Assembly (NCBI RefSeq): GCF_030867095.1
Contig: NC_081826.1
Coordinates: forward strand, 41,952,001-42,016,000
Direction: 5' to 3'
DNA from: Alligator mississippiensis
Taxonomy: Eukaryota; Chordata; Crocodylia; Alligatoridae
Length of the DNA: 64,000 nucleotides
Below are positions 11,412-21,946 of this stretch, one piece after another (the first letter of the stretch is position 1; each line of letters opens with the position of its first letter). The notes beneath the pieces were generated by a model, which saw nothing but the letters and a program-made list of their open reading frames with translations, had not been told where the DNA came from and made no database searches. Made by a program: the position numbers and the translations under genes.

Positions 11412-11914
11412 CAGCAGGGGTGGTCAAAATGGCAGATCCAGTCAGTGGTTGGACTCCATTTCCCAGCAGCCCCTGCCCATGTCACTGTGGATAGTTTCCA
11501 TGAAGAACCCAGCAGTGGTGGGGCCATGACAGTGCAGGGCCAAGGTTTCCATAGAGACTGGCCCCAGCAACACTGGCAGGGCATGTGACTGGGCAGGGAG
11601 CTGCTCCGGGACCAGGGCTGGGATCTTGCAGTTGTGACACTGTGGTCTGGAGCCACGAAAGAGCCACAACCCACTGCCTGTAGCGGGCAGCAGATTGCAG
11701 TTCTGCCCAGGCTCTGGACCATACTGTCACTGCTGCAAGACCCTGGACCTGAAAAAGCTCCCCGCCCAGCCGCATGCCCTGCCAGCACTGTCATGACCCC
11801 ACCACTGCTGGGGTCTCCATGGAAACAGGCTGCAGTGGCTCAGGCAGGGGCTTCTGGGAAACTGAGTCTCTGTGGGCTTTATCTAGCCCATGGGCTGGAC
11901 TTTGCCTGTCCCTG
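11412..11914. mobile_element. hAT-like non-autonomous DNA transposon, family B copy 1
   Basis: The left end is CAGCAGGGGTGGTCAAAATG and the right end is TTTGCCTGTCCCTG, matching the complement of the family B terminus CAGGGGTGGGCAAAATG. It is flanked by GCCTATAG (11404-11411) and GCCTATAC (11915-11922), an 8-bp duplication matching at 7 of 8 positions, as expected for hAT transposition. The interior is itself partly palindromic and related to 16878-17520 and 61833-62074. No transposase is encoded. Open frames inside are composition artefacts. Confidence 0.8.
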
Positions 11915-11997
11915 GCCTATACACATGGGTAGATATAGGATTCTGAAATGGAGGTGCAGATGGTCTGGAACATCATCACATACAACACAACACACAT

Positions 11998-12137
11998 TTT
12001 TCATAGATTTCATAGACATTAGGGCTGGAAGGGACCTCGGAAGATCATTGAGTCCAGCCCCCCGCCCAAAGGGCAGGACGTCAGCTGGGGTCATAGGATC
12101 CCAGCAAGATAAGCATCCAGTTTCATCTTGAAGGTGT
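11998..12137 (-). mobile_element. short 5'-truncated CR1 3' end
   Basis: It begins with the TTCATAGATTTCATAGACATT tail followed by GGGCTGGAAGGGACCTC, the conserved CR1 3' terminus read in reverse. It runs for only about 140 bases before the tail of the next CR1 at 12138, so two CR1 ends abut head to tail. Confidence 0.75.
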
Positions 12138-13934
12138 TCATAGATTCATAGATTCATAGATGTTAGGGTTGGAAGGGATCTCAATAGATCATCGAGTCCG
12201 ACCCCCTGCATAAGCAGGAAAGAGTGCTGGGTCTAGATGAACCCAGCTAGATACTCGTCTAACCTCCTCTTGAAGACCCCCAGGGTAGGGGAGAGCACCA
12301 CCTCCCTTGGGAGCCCGTTCCAGACCTTGGCCACTCGAACTGTGAAGAAGTTCTTCCTAATGTCCAGTCTAAATCTGCTCTCTGCTAGCTTGTGGCCATT
12401 GTTTCTTGTAACCCCCGGGGGCGCCTTGGTGAATAAATCCTCACCAATTCCCTTCTGTGCCCCCGTGATGAACTTATAGGCAGCCACAAGGTCGCCTCTC
12501 AACCTTCTCTTGCGGAGGCTGAAAAGGTCCAGTTTCTCTAGTCTCTCCTCATAGGGCTTGGTCTGCAGGCCCTTGACCATACGAGTCGCCCTTCTCTGGA
12601 CCCTCTCCAGGTTATCCGCATCCTTCTTGAAGTGTGGCGCCCAGAATTGCACGCAGTACTCCAACTGCGGTCTGACCAACGCCCTTTAGAGGGGAAGTAT
12701 CACCTCCCTGGACCTATTCGTCATGCATCTGCTGATGCACGATAAAGTGCCATTGGCTTTTCTGATGGCTTCGTCACACTGCCGGCTCATGTTCATCTTG
12801 GAGTCCACTAGGACTCCAAGATCCCTTTCCACCTCTGTGCCACCCAGCAGGTCATTCCCTAGGCTGTAGGTGTGCTGGACATTTTTCCTCCCTAGGTGCA
12901 GCACTTTGCATTTCTCCTTGTTGAACTGCATTCTGTTGTTTTCTGCCCACTTGTCCAACCTGTCCAGGTCTGCCTGCAGCTGTTCCCTGCCCTCTGGCGT
13001 GTCCACTTCTCCCCATAGCTTTGTGTCATCTGCAAACTTGGACAGAGTACATTTGACTCCCTCGTCCAAGTCGCTGATGAAGACATTAAAGAGTATCGGT
13101 CCAAGGACCGAACCCTGCGGGACCCCACTGCCCACACCCTTCCAGGTCGATGCCGACCCATCCACTACGACTCTCTGGGTATGACCCTCTAGCCAATTCG
13201 CCACCCACCGAACTGTGTAGTCATCCAAGTCACAGCCTCTTAACTTGTTCACCAGTATGGGGTGGGATACCGTATCGAAGGCCTTCCTGAAGTCTAAGTA
13301 TACGACATCCACCCCTCCTCCTGTGTCCAGGCGTTTCGTAACCTTGTCATAGAAAGAGACTAGGTTGGTCAGGCACGATCTGCCCTCCACAAACCCATGC
13401 TGGTTTCCCCTCAGCATAATTTGCCCTGCCGGGCTCTCACAAATGTGAGCCTTGATAATTTTTTCAAAGACTTTACCAAGGATGGAGGTGAGACTGACCG
13501 GCCTATAGTTGCCCGGGTCCTCCTTCCTCCCCTTTTTGAAAATGGGGACCACGTTAGCCCTTTTCCAGTCTTCTGGGACTTGGCCCGTGCGCCACGAGCG
13601 TTCAAATATTCCCACCAGTGGCTCTGCAATGATGTCGGCCAGTGCCTTCAGCACCCTCAGATGGAGCCCATCCAGGCCTGCCGACTTAAAGGCATCCAGT
13701 TCTTCCAAGTGACTCTGCACCACCTCAGGATCTACGTATGGAAATCTGGCGCCTTGCTGCTGCCTCTCTACAACCCCAGTGAGAGACTTGTCATGCCCCT
13801 CACTTAGGAACACTGAGGCAAAGAACTCGTTGAGGAGTTCAGCCTTGTCCCCCCTATCTGTCACCAATTGTTTCTGCCCATTTAGCAGCGGTCCTATTCC
13901 TCCCTGGGCCTTCCTTTTACTCCCAATATATCTT
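12138..13934 (-). mobile_element. CR1 LINE copy A2, young, 5'-truncated
   Basis: The octamer tail TTCATAGATTCATAGATTCA at about 12138-12160 and the sequence beyond it are nearly identical to copy A1 at 1646. The copy retains the RT region to the YIGSKRKAQ segment and then stops abruptly at 13934, where the 200-bp inverted-repeat unit begins. Confidence 0.9.
12233..13934 (-). pseudogene. CR1 reverse transcriptase, one in-frame stop (copy A2)
   Basis: RT and C-terminal domain of CR1 ORF2 in a single frame, broken only by TAA at 12686-12688. There the LYRALV stretch of other copies becomes L-stop-R. Intact motifs include [33 protein letters not shown] and KFADDTKLWG, so the catalytic Asp residues are present. 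The natural terminal stop is at 12233-12235. The 5' part, including the whole endonuclease, is missing. The open frame runs upstream into the 200-bp repeat by chance, so residues encoded above 13934 are not CR1. Confidence 0.87.
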
Positions 13935-14134
13935 GGAGGCTTGTAACAGGTTGCATACATCAGGTAGTAGCAGTCTGCAGGCTGGCAGGGACTATAGCCC
14001 AGCTGTGGGTGGTGAAAACTAATTGCAAGTCTGCCCAGAGGACTAGGCCAATTGAGGTAAATAACTGGCTGGCCCAAAGGAAGTTAAAAGGCTCCCAGGG
14101 AAAGGAGCTGTGGGAAGAGATAAGAAAAATAGGG
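13935..14134 (-). repeat. 200-bp inverted-repeat unit, arm 2
   Basis: Reverse complement of 10836-11035 with one mismatch. It sits exactly at the junction between the 5' break of CR1 copy A2 and the 3' break of CR1 copy B. CR1 insertions are normally truncated at the 5' end and keep the 3' end, so loss of the copy B 3' end at this point suggests a rearrangement rather than a simple insertion. Confidence 0.85.
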
Positions 14135-15775
14135 CCGCTTGAACAACCTCCGGTGGCAGGCTGTTCCAGACCTTGGGGGCTCGGACAGTAATGAAATTCT
14201 TCCTTATGTCCAGCCTGAAACGATCTTGTAGTAGTTTGTGACCATTCAACCTCGTCATCCCTTGGGGCGCTCTGGTGAACAAACGTTCCCCCAGATACTG
14301 GTGGTCACCCCTGATAAACTTGTAGGTGGCCATCAAATCACCCCTGAGCCTGCGCTTATCCAGGCTAAAGAGCCCCAGGGCTCTCAGCCTGTCATCGTAG
14401 GGTCTGCTTCCCTGACCTCTGATCATGCGCGTGGCTCTTCTCTGGACTCTCTCAAGCTTCTCCACATCCTTTTTGAATTGTGGAGCCCAAAACTGGACGC
14501 AGTATTCCAGCTGCGGCCTCACTAAGGCCGAGTACAGGGGGAGAATGACGTCCCGGGATTTGCTTGAGAAGCATCTATGGATGCAAGCCAGCATTTTGGT
14601 CGCTTTACTAGCCGCAGCATCGCATTGCAGGCTCATGTTCATCTTGTGGTCAATGATGACCCCCAAGTCTCTTTCTTCCATAGTGCTAGCCAACACAGAA
14701 CTGCCGAGCCTATAAGGATGCTGCGGGTTTTTTTTCCCAAGGTGGAGAACCTTGCATTTATCGGCGTTGAACACCATCAGATTCTCGTCCGCCCACTTGC
14801 TGAGCCTGTCCAGGTCAGCCTGGATCACCCGCCTGTCTTCTGGTGTGGATGCTTTGCCCCAAAGTTTGGTGTCTTCTGCGAACTTGGCCAGTCCGCTTCT
14901 GACTCCAGTGTCCACATCATTAATGAAAATGTTGAACAGTATGGGTCCAAGGACAGAGCACTGGGGGACCCCACTGGTCACAGGACACCACGATGAGTGA
15001 CTTCCATCAATTACTACCCTCTGGGTCCGACCCCGGAGCCAATTTTCCAGCCAGTGGATCGTGGAGGACCCAAGGCGACAATTGGCCAGTTTCTCCAAGA
15101 GACGATCATGGGACGCCAGATCGAAGGCTTTTCTGAAGTCAAGATATATGACATCAATCTCATCTCCCTTGTTCAGGTGATAGGTCACCTGGTTGTAGAA
15201 GGAAATGAGATTGGTCAAGCAAGACCTACCCGCAACAAACCCGTGCTGGCTATCCCTTAAGATGTTGGCGTCGGCCAGTCCATTAAGGATGGCCTCCTTA
15301 ATAAACTTTTCTAAGATCTTCCCCGGGATAGAAGTCAGGCTGATGGGCCTATAGTTAGCCGGATCCACTTTCCTCCCTTTCTTGAAGATAGGCACCACAT
15401 TGGCCTTCTTCCAGTCTTCAGGCACTACACCAGAGCACCAAGAGTTTTCAAAGATCCGCACTAGAGCCTGGGCTATGATGCTCGCCAGCTCCTTGAGTAC
15501 CCTGGGGTGAAGATTGTCAGGGCCGGCTGACTTGAAGGTATCCAGCTTCTCCAGATGTTCCGTCACGAAGTCAGCATTAATGGAGGGCAGGGGATCACCC
15601 TCACCCAGACTTCCCGGCCCTGTAGCGGGCACGGGCGTCCCATGGGGCTGATGAAAGACCGACGCAAAGTACCTATTTAATAGGTTGGCTTTTTCCTGGG
15701 CGTCAGTTGTCAGTTGCCCCATCTGGCTCAGCAGGGGTCCAACGTTGCCCAGTTTTTCTCCAGTTGAAGAGAAAC
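14135..15775 (-). mobile_element. CR1 LINE copy B, different subfamily, 3' end lost
   Basis: A CR1 RT clearly distinct from subfamily A (for example YHLNKGDEIDVIYLDF and NIFINDVDTG). It starts near the EKLGNVGPLL segment at about 15770 and runs to the VWNSLPPEVVQ segment at 14135. The last codons of ORF2, the 3' UTR and the octamer tail are missing. Confidence 0.87.
14135..15775 (-). pseudogene. CR1 reverse transcriptase with FAED active site (copy B)
   Basis: About 545 codons are open without internal stops through the CR1 part. Motifs seen are NYRPISLTSIPGK, IDVIYLDFRKAFD (catalytic Asp present), SGVPQCSVLGP (usual G replaced by C) and KFAEDTKLWG. The last corresponds to the FADD catalytic motif, but the first Asp is Glu, which from RT family knowledge should abolish or strongly reduce activity. 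The frame extends a little past both CR1 edges by chance. The open frame may reflect youth or luck, because the element is 5'-truncated and lacks its 3' end. Confidence 0.82.
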
Positions 15776-16433
15776 TAAAAGGTTTAGTAAGATGATAGGG
15801 AGCTGGCACTATATTATTAAGTTTAACATCAAAGCAAAAACAAATATAATTACTGGAATGTTCACTAATTTGCTAGATTATAAATTAAGTTTAAAGAAAC
15901 ATAAGGAACTAGGCAAAAAATACTCAAAATAGTCAAAATATATTGAATCATTAGTCCTGTAGTTATTATAGTTAAATGTATGTCTCATTCAGATTGAGTA
16001 TATGGACAGTACATCCAAATACTTCACTGCCAGTCATTTCTACACCTGAGTTACTATTACCACACCTGAGTTAAGGTTTTTAGCTAGAGTTAAAGCAGTC
16101 TGCAGGGCTGTGAAATTGAAGGAAGACATTGCCAGGAATGACTAACAGACAGAAAATTGCAAAAGAAAGGGTAGGTTGAACAGTGTAACATCAAGACATT
16201 TAAAAAAGACAGAGGGTTGTTAACACATGTGCAGTAGAGGCAGATTAGTAGGAATAAGGAAGACAATAATGAGCTATTAAATCAATTGACTCTCAGTGCC
16301 GCCTGAATAGAAATGCCACTGTCCCTCTCAGATAGTTGGTTTTAAAGTTTGGGTGGAGCAGGAATCAAAGAGGGGTGCAACTGCTGAATTTGCCCCTGCC
16401 TACAGACAAGATAGGGAAAGAACCAGCCAGTCA
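15776..16433. other. no gene seen; AT-rich intergenic
   Basis: AT-rich sequence without recognisable repeats or exons. Confidence 0.45.
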
Positions 16434-16547
16434 CAGTCATAGACAAGTAGAGCTAGAAGGGACATCAGGAGGTCAGTTAGTCAAACCCCCTACTCAAGTA
16501 AGGGTCATCCTGACTACAGCATCCCAGCCAAGCATTCATGTGGAAGC
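16434..16547 (-). mobile_element. short CR1 3' end remnant
   Basis: CAGTCATAGACAAGTAGAGC followed by TAGAAGGGACATCAGGAGGT and CCCCCTACTCAAGTAAGG is a diverged CR1 3' terminus in minus sense, about 115 bases long. Confidence 0.6.
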
Positions 16548-16877
16548 ATTAAATAAGCACTGAGTTCAGCTCTGTGAAGGCAGAACTGCTTCTGGGCATG
16601 GGAGGAAAAAGAACTTTGGTTTCCTGAGAAACGTAGTGTCAAAAACTGATATGCCAATGGACTTTAGATACAGCTAGAGGTAAGGGGTTTGAGAACTGAA
16701 CTTTTGGTTTTAGGGACTTAATTAAATGTCACCTGAATCCCAAGTTTCTATCCTCTCTTGTCACTTAGGTCTTCTTTTTCCCATTCAATAGGAATACGGT
16801 GCTTAAATGCCTTTAAAGATCTGGTTTTATACACTCACACCTCAGATTCCCATCTGTAGAATAGGGATTGCACAGGT
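16548..16877. other. no gene seen; spacer
   Basis: Nothing recognised between the CR1 remnant and the next DNA transposon. Confidence 0.45.
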
Positions 16878-17520
16878 CAGGGGTGGGCAAAATGGTGGAT
16901 CCAGCTGGTGAATCCATTTCCCAGTAGCCCCTGCCTGCATGGCTGGGGCCAGTTTCCATGGAGACCCCAACAGCAGTTGTGCTGTGATAGCACAAGGCTG
17001 GGGTTTCCACAGAGACTGGCCCCAGCAGCGCTGTCAGGGTGCTGTCAGGGAGCTGTTCTGGAGCTGCTGGGATATTGCAATGGTGACAGCATGGTCCAGA
17101 GTTAGGGCAGACCCACAATCTGCAGTCTGCATGCTATTGCCTGGAGCAAGATTACAGCTCTGCCCTGGCTCCTTGCTGCGGTGACAGCGTGGTCCAGAGC
17201 TGGGACAGAGCTGCTATTTGATGCCTGCATGGTTCTGCCCAGAGCATGGAGGCTGCACATCGCAGCTCTGCCTTGGCTCCGGACCATGTTGTCACCGCTG
17301 CAAGACTCCAGTGACTTCAGAGCACCTCCCCTCCCTACCAGTACCCTGCCAGTGCTGTTGGGGCTGGTCTTCATGGAAACCCCAGCCTTGTGCTATCAAA
17401 GGGCAGCTGCTGCTGAGATATTCATTGAAATCAGCCCCAACCATGTGAGCAGGGGCCGCTGGGAAATGGAGTCCACTGCCAGCTGGATCCAGCCCATGGG
17501 ACAGACTTTTCCCACCCCTG
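16878..17520. mobile_element. hAT-like non-autonomous DNA transposon, family B copy 2
   Basis: The left end is CAGGGGTGGGCAAAATGGTG and the right end is ACTTTTCCCACCCCTG, so the termini are inverted. Subterminal GGATCCAGCTGG (about 16898) mirrors CCAGCTGGATCC (about 17479). The flanks GCACAGGT (16870-16877) and GCATAGGC (17521-17528) form an 8-bp duplication matching at 6 of 8. The interior repeats blocks such as CAGCTCTGCC and GGxTCxGGACCATG seen in the copies at 11412 and 61833. No transposase is present. Confidence 0.82.
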
Positions 17521-17528
17521 GCATAGGC

Positions 17529-18640
17529 AATCCAGAAAGTTGCACAGGTAATTTAGGAAGTTTTTGGAGAGTGCTGGGAACAATGTCCTTGTGCAAGTAT
17601 TGAAGAGGCCAACTAGGGGCCATGCTCTTCTTGATCTGCTGCTCACAAATGGAAGAACTGGTAGGGAACATAAGGAACATGGGACCCCTGCTTAACACCT
17701 CAGGACAGCTGGTAACCGACATTCAGGAAAAAAATGAACTCCTGAATGCCCACTTTGCATCGGTATTTCACTTGACCAAGGGGAAAGACAAGTGAGATAA
17801 GGCTCACAGGGGCCACGCCGGGAACGGCAGCCTCCCCACTGTGGATGCTGAGCAGGTGCAATACCAGCTAGAAAAGCTAGACTTTTATAAGTCAGCAGGA
17901 CCGGATGGACTTCATTCAAGAGTGCTGAAGGAGCTGGCTGAGGTCATCACAGAACCCCTGGCAAAGCTCTTTCAGAATTCATGGCGCACAGGGGAAATCC
18001 CTGAGGATTGGAACAGGGACAACATTGTGCCCATCTTCAAGAAGGGAAGAGGAAGGAACCCAGCAACTATAGGCTGATCAGCCTAACCTCCATCCCAAGG
18101 AAAATCCTGGAAAAGCTCATTAAGGAATCTATGTGCGATACGCTGGCGAAAGGAAAGATTCTGAATGACAGCCAGCATGGCTTTGTCATGGGTAGGTATT
18201 GTCTTACCAATCTCATCTTCTTCTATGACCAGGTCTCTTGCCACCTGAACATGGGAGACGAGGTAGACGTTATATACCTGGATTTCCATAAGGCTTTTGC
18301 TTTAGTATCCCATGATATCCTTGTAGGAAGATTGTGGGCTCAACTGCTGAACAGCTCAGTGGATTGGAAATTGGCTACAGGATAGGACCCAGAGAGTTCT
18401 CATGAACACATCTGTGTCATCCTGGTGCAAAGTGGCCAGTGGTGTCCCTCAGGGGTCTGTGCTTGGATCGGTGCTTTTCAACATTTTTATCAATGATTTG
18501 GATGGAGGAGTGAAAACCTTGCTGGCCAAGTTCACGGATGACACCAAGTTATGGGGCAGAGTGGCCAGGCCAGAAAATAGGTTGCAGATACAGGCAGGCC
18601 TGGACAGGCTCGAGAGTTGGGCAGACCAGAACCAGATGAA
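17529..18640 (+). mobile_element. CR1 LINE fragment, plus sense, frameshifted
   Basis: It starts with an endonuclease remnant (a GHALLDLLLTN-like stretch near 17615-17650). The sequence then jumps to the RT N-terminus (GQLVTDIQEKNELLN near 17705) with the intervening linker deleted. RT pieces follow in three frames: 17841-18077 (SAGPDGLHSRVLKELAEV), 18008-18385 (SQHGFVMGR, DVIYLDFHKAFALVSH) and 18402-18640 (ASGVPQGSVLGSVLFN, KFTDDTKLWG). It is cut at 18640, where a minus-strand CR1 tail begins. Confidence 0.8.
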
Positions 18641-19069
18641 GTTCATAGATTCATAGATTTATAGATGTAGGGTCAGAAGGGACCTAAGTAGATCATCAAG
18701 TCCAACCTCCTGCCCTGGGCAGGAGAGAATACTGGGCCCAAATGACCCCAGCAAGGTAATTATCAAGCCTCCTTTTAAAGACCCCCCAAGTGGGAGCCAG
18801 TACCACTTCCCTTGGAAGTTGGATCCAGATCCTAGCTACCCTGACTGTGAAGTAGTGCCTTCTGATGTCCAGCCTGAACCTACTTTAAAAAAACTTATGG
18901 CCATTATTCCTTGTTACTTCAGGAGGTGCTCAGGGGAACAGGGTCTCTCCCATTCCCCGCTGGTCCCCCAGGTAAGTTTATAGATGGCCACCAGGTCCCC
19001 TCTCAACCTTCTCTTGTGAAGGCTGAACAGGTTCAGGTCCCATAGCCTCTCCTCATAGGGTCTGCCCTA

Positions 19070-20627
19070 CTATCCCTGGATCATGCGGGTGGCCCTCCTC
19101 TGGACCCTCTTGATGCTGGCCACATCCTTCCTAAAGTGCGGCGCCCAGAACTGGACACAGTATTCCAACTGTGGCCTGACCAATGTTGCATAGAGGGGGA
19201 GGATCACCTCCTTGGCCCTGCTTGTGTTGCATCTGTGGATGCATGACAAGGTGCGGTTATCCTTACTGACCACATCCTCACATTGGCAGCCCCTGCTCAT
19301 TTTGGAATCGATAATGACTCCAAGATCTCTTTCAGCCACTGTGCTTTCGAAGAGGGAATTTCCCAGCCTATAGCTTTGCTGCTGGTTCTTACTGCCCAAG
19401 TGCAGTACCCTGCACTTGTCAGTATTGAATCCCATCCTATTCTCATTCGCCCACCCCTGCAATCTGTCCAGGTCCAGTTGTATCCTCTCCCTCCCTTCTA
19501 GCATGCCCATCTCGCCCTAAATCTTGGTGCCATCAGCAAATTTGAACAGGGTGCTTTTCACCCCCTCATCCAAGTCACTAATAAAGAAATTGAACAGTGC
19601 AGGCCTGAGGACTGAGCCCTGGGGGACTCTACTGCCCACTTCCCTCCAGGTCAAATATGACCCGTCCACCACCACTCTCTGGGTGCAGCCCCTCTGCCAA
19701 CTTGTGACCCATCTGACTGTGTAGGCATCAATGCTGCAGTCACCTAGCTTTTTAATGAGAATGGGGTGGGAGACAGTGTCAAAGGCCTTCCTGAAGTCCA
19801 GAAAGACTACATCCACCACAACACCTGCATCCAGTGATTTTGTGACCTGATCATAGAAGGCAATGAGGTTGGCCTGACAGGACCTGCCCCTAATGAACCC
19901 ATGCTGATTGCCCCTGAGCTGGTCCTTCACAGATGTGCTCCTGGATAATTTTCTCGAACAGCTTCCCCAGGATCAAAGTAAGACTAACAGGCCTATAGTT
20001 GCCCGGGTCCTCCCTCCTCCCTTCTTTGAAAATGGGGGCTACATTGGCCTTCTTCCAGTCTTCTGGCACCTGGCCAGAGCACCGCGAGTGCTTGTAAAGC
20101 CATGCCAGGGGCCCTGTGATGACCCCTGCCAATTCCCTGAGAACCCTGGAATGGGCAGCATCTGGACCTGCTGATTTGAACACATCCAGCTCCTCCAGAA
20201 GTTCCCTAACTCCCTCCCTGACCCTAGGCCTGGCAGAGTCTCTCTTGAGTCTGTCCTGAATCTCGGTAGAGGAGTCCTAGTCCCTACACAAAAAAATGGA
20301 CGTAAAGAAATTGTTAAAAAGGTCTGCCTTTTCCTCTGGTGCAACCACCAGATTGCCAAACATATCTTGCAGGGGCCCCACATTACCCGGTGCCTTCTTC
20401 ATGCTCCCTATGTATTTAAAAAAGGACTTTTTGTTGTCGTTGATCCTTGATGCTAGCCCTAGTTCCATATCTGCCTTAGCTTTCCTAACAGCCCCGCTAC
20501 AGACCCGAGCTGTGGAGGTATATTCCTCTTTGGTGATAGCCCCTCTCTTCCACTGGGTGTATGCCTTTTTGGCTTTCAGGCATTCCTGAATGCCTTTGGT
20601 GAGCCGGGGAGGGGGGCTTTTGAGCAC
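19070..20627 (-). pseudogene. CR1 reverse transcriptase fragments (copy C)
   Basis: Frame-shifted RT pieces in order on the minus strand are NDNKKSFFKYIGSMKKAPGN (about 20420), an SAGPDAAHSRVLRELAGV-like piece, VPEDWKKANVAPIF, NYRPVSLTLILGK (20183-19890), [26 protein letters not shown] and SRVPQGSVLRP (19930-19517). The last pieces are GWANENRMGFNTDKCRVLHLG and VQRRATRMIQG (19510-19070). The FADD motif reads FADG just before a stop near 19517, so the catalytic pair is damaged too. Confidence 0.78.
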
Positions 20628-21312
20628 TCTTGCTCCCTTTGATTCTCATTGGGACTGTCACCCCTTGGGCTCGGAGGATTGTCTCCTTAAGGAACGACCA
20701 CTCATCTTGGACACCCAGTTCCCCTACCCTCCAGGACCCCAGTGCCCCTCCTACCAATCTCCTCAACTCACTGAAGTTGGCCCTCTTGAAGTCAAGGGCT
20801 ACTGCCTTGCTGCAGGCCCTTGACACCCTGCGCTGGATGGTGAATTCCAGTAGGTAATGATCATGGTCGCCCAGGTGATCAAGAACCTGAAGTCCCCTCA
20901 CCAGGTCATTACCTGTGGCCAGGACCAGGTCCAGCAGGGCATTCCCTCTGGTGCGACTGTGCACCTCCTGGGTTAAGTGGAGGTCCTGTATCTCAGCAAG
21001 GAACCTTCGTGAGTGGTCAAACCTGGCTGACTGCTCCTCCCAGCAGATGTCTGGGTAATTTAGATCACCCATGATGACTACATCCCTTGCCTTAAGTGCC
21101 TCCACAAGCTGACCCAAGAATTCGCAGTCCAGATCTTCCCCTTGGTTGGGTGGTCTGTAGTAGACCCCCACTGTTAAGTTCCTTTCCCCACAACTCCCAT
21201 GTATTCTGACCCAGAGCACTTCAGCCTGCCCCTCCTCTGACCCCATCCTGTTAGTTGAGGATATGTATTGCTCTTTGATGTAGAGTGCCACACCCCCATC
21301 TTTTCTCCACAT
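20497..21312 (-). pseudogene. CR1 endonuclease domain (copy C)
   Basis: The best-preserved CR1 endonuclease in the window. Read in frame it shows GGVALYIKEQY, EVLWVRIHG, VGVYYRPPNQGED, VVIMGDLNYPDICWE (GDxN region), HLTQEVHSRTRGNALLDLVLATG and GDHDHYLLEF. The final motif is HDH where copy A1 has SDH, so the Ser of the SDH motif is lost. Upstream of 21312 the frame continues to a TGA near 21355 replacing the second Trp-like position, then to the VGLTETWWDSSH segment. Downstream it ends in frameshifts. The CR1 endonuclease would act in the nucleus to nick target DNA. This copy is not expected to function. Confidence 0.8.
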
Positions 21313-21605
21313 TCTATCCTGCCTGTATAGTCTGTAGCCCCTAATGTTTACCGCTCAGTTGTGGGATGAATCCCACCAGGTTTCTGTGAGCCCTACTATG
21401 TCCAGGTTTGTACTAGCTATCCGGAGGGTGAGTTTCTCCTGCTTATTCCCCATGCTAGAGGCATTTAAGGCCTTGTCTTGGTGCATGCACCACCCCCCGA
21501 TTCGTAGGACTATCCAGACCCATGTCACTTACCTGTGTACTCTTTGTGCACATCACCTGTCTTGGCTGGGAGGTGTCCTCATGTCCTCCTGTGGCCCCAT
21601 CCCCC

Positions 21606-21946
21606 AGCTTACCACTATATCAGAAGAGTGCATCAGGAGCTTGGTGAACAACTGTTCATTAGGGCACCCCCAGGGAAGACCAGGACCAATGGATACAAAA
21701 TCCTGGAAGGCTGCTTCAGGCTTAATACCAGGAATAACTCTTTCACAGTCAGGGTGTCCTGATTATGGAATAAACTCCCTCCAGAGGTGGTGCACTCACC
21801 TACCCTAGAGGTTTTCAAGAGGAGACTGGACAGTCACCTCGCTGGGGTCACTTGACCCCAGTTGTCTTCCTCCCTAGAGCAGCGGGGGCTGGACTCGATG
21901 ATCTGTGAGGTCCCTTCCAGCCCCTAACAATCTATGAATCTATGAA
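21606..21946 (+). mobile_element. CR1 LINE 3' end, plus sense
   Basis: In plus sense it encodes a RAPPGKTRTNGYKI-like RT C-terminus, then KLPPEVVHSPTLEVFKRRLD, then GGACTCGATGATCTGTGAGG and the tail TCTATGAATCTATGAA ending at 21946. It could be the 3' continuation of the fragment ending at 18640, separated by insertion of copy C. About 130 codons between the two pieces are missing, so a deletion would also be required. Confidence 0.78.

Larger units (their letters stand above)
18641..21605 (-). mobile_element. CR1 LINE copy C, long, minus sense, multiply frameshifted
   Basis: It opens with the TTCATAGATTCATAGATTTA tail at 18642 and the GGGTCAGAAGGGACC 3' end. ORF2 follows on the minus strand as RT pieces at 19510-19070 and 19930-19517, linker/RT pieces at 20183-19890 and 20627-20277, and endonuclease at 21312-20497. 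At least five frame changes or stops separate them. The 5' boundary near 21605 is approximate. It is older than subfamily A but more complete than most copies here. Confidence 0.82.

Noticed and set aside
11387..12131. Open frames of 70-165 codons on both strands
   Set aside because: They are contained in family B element 11412-11914 and adjacent CR1 sequence. The mirrored open frames come from palindromic repeat structure.
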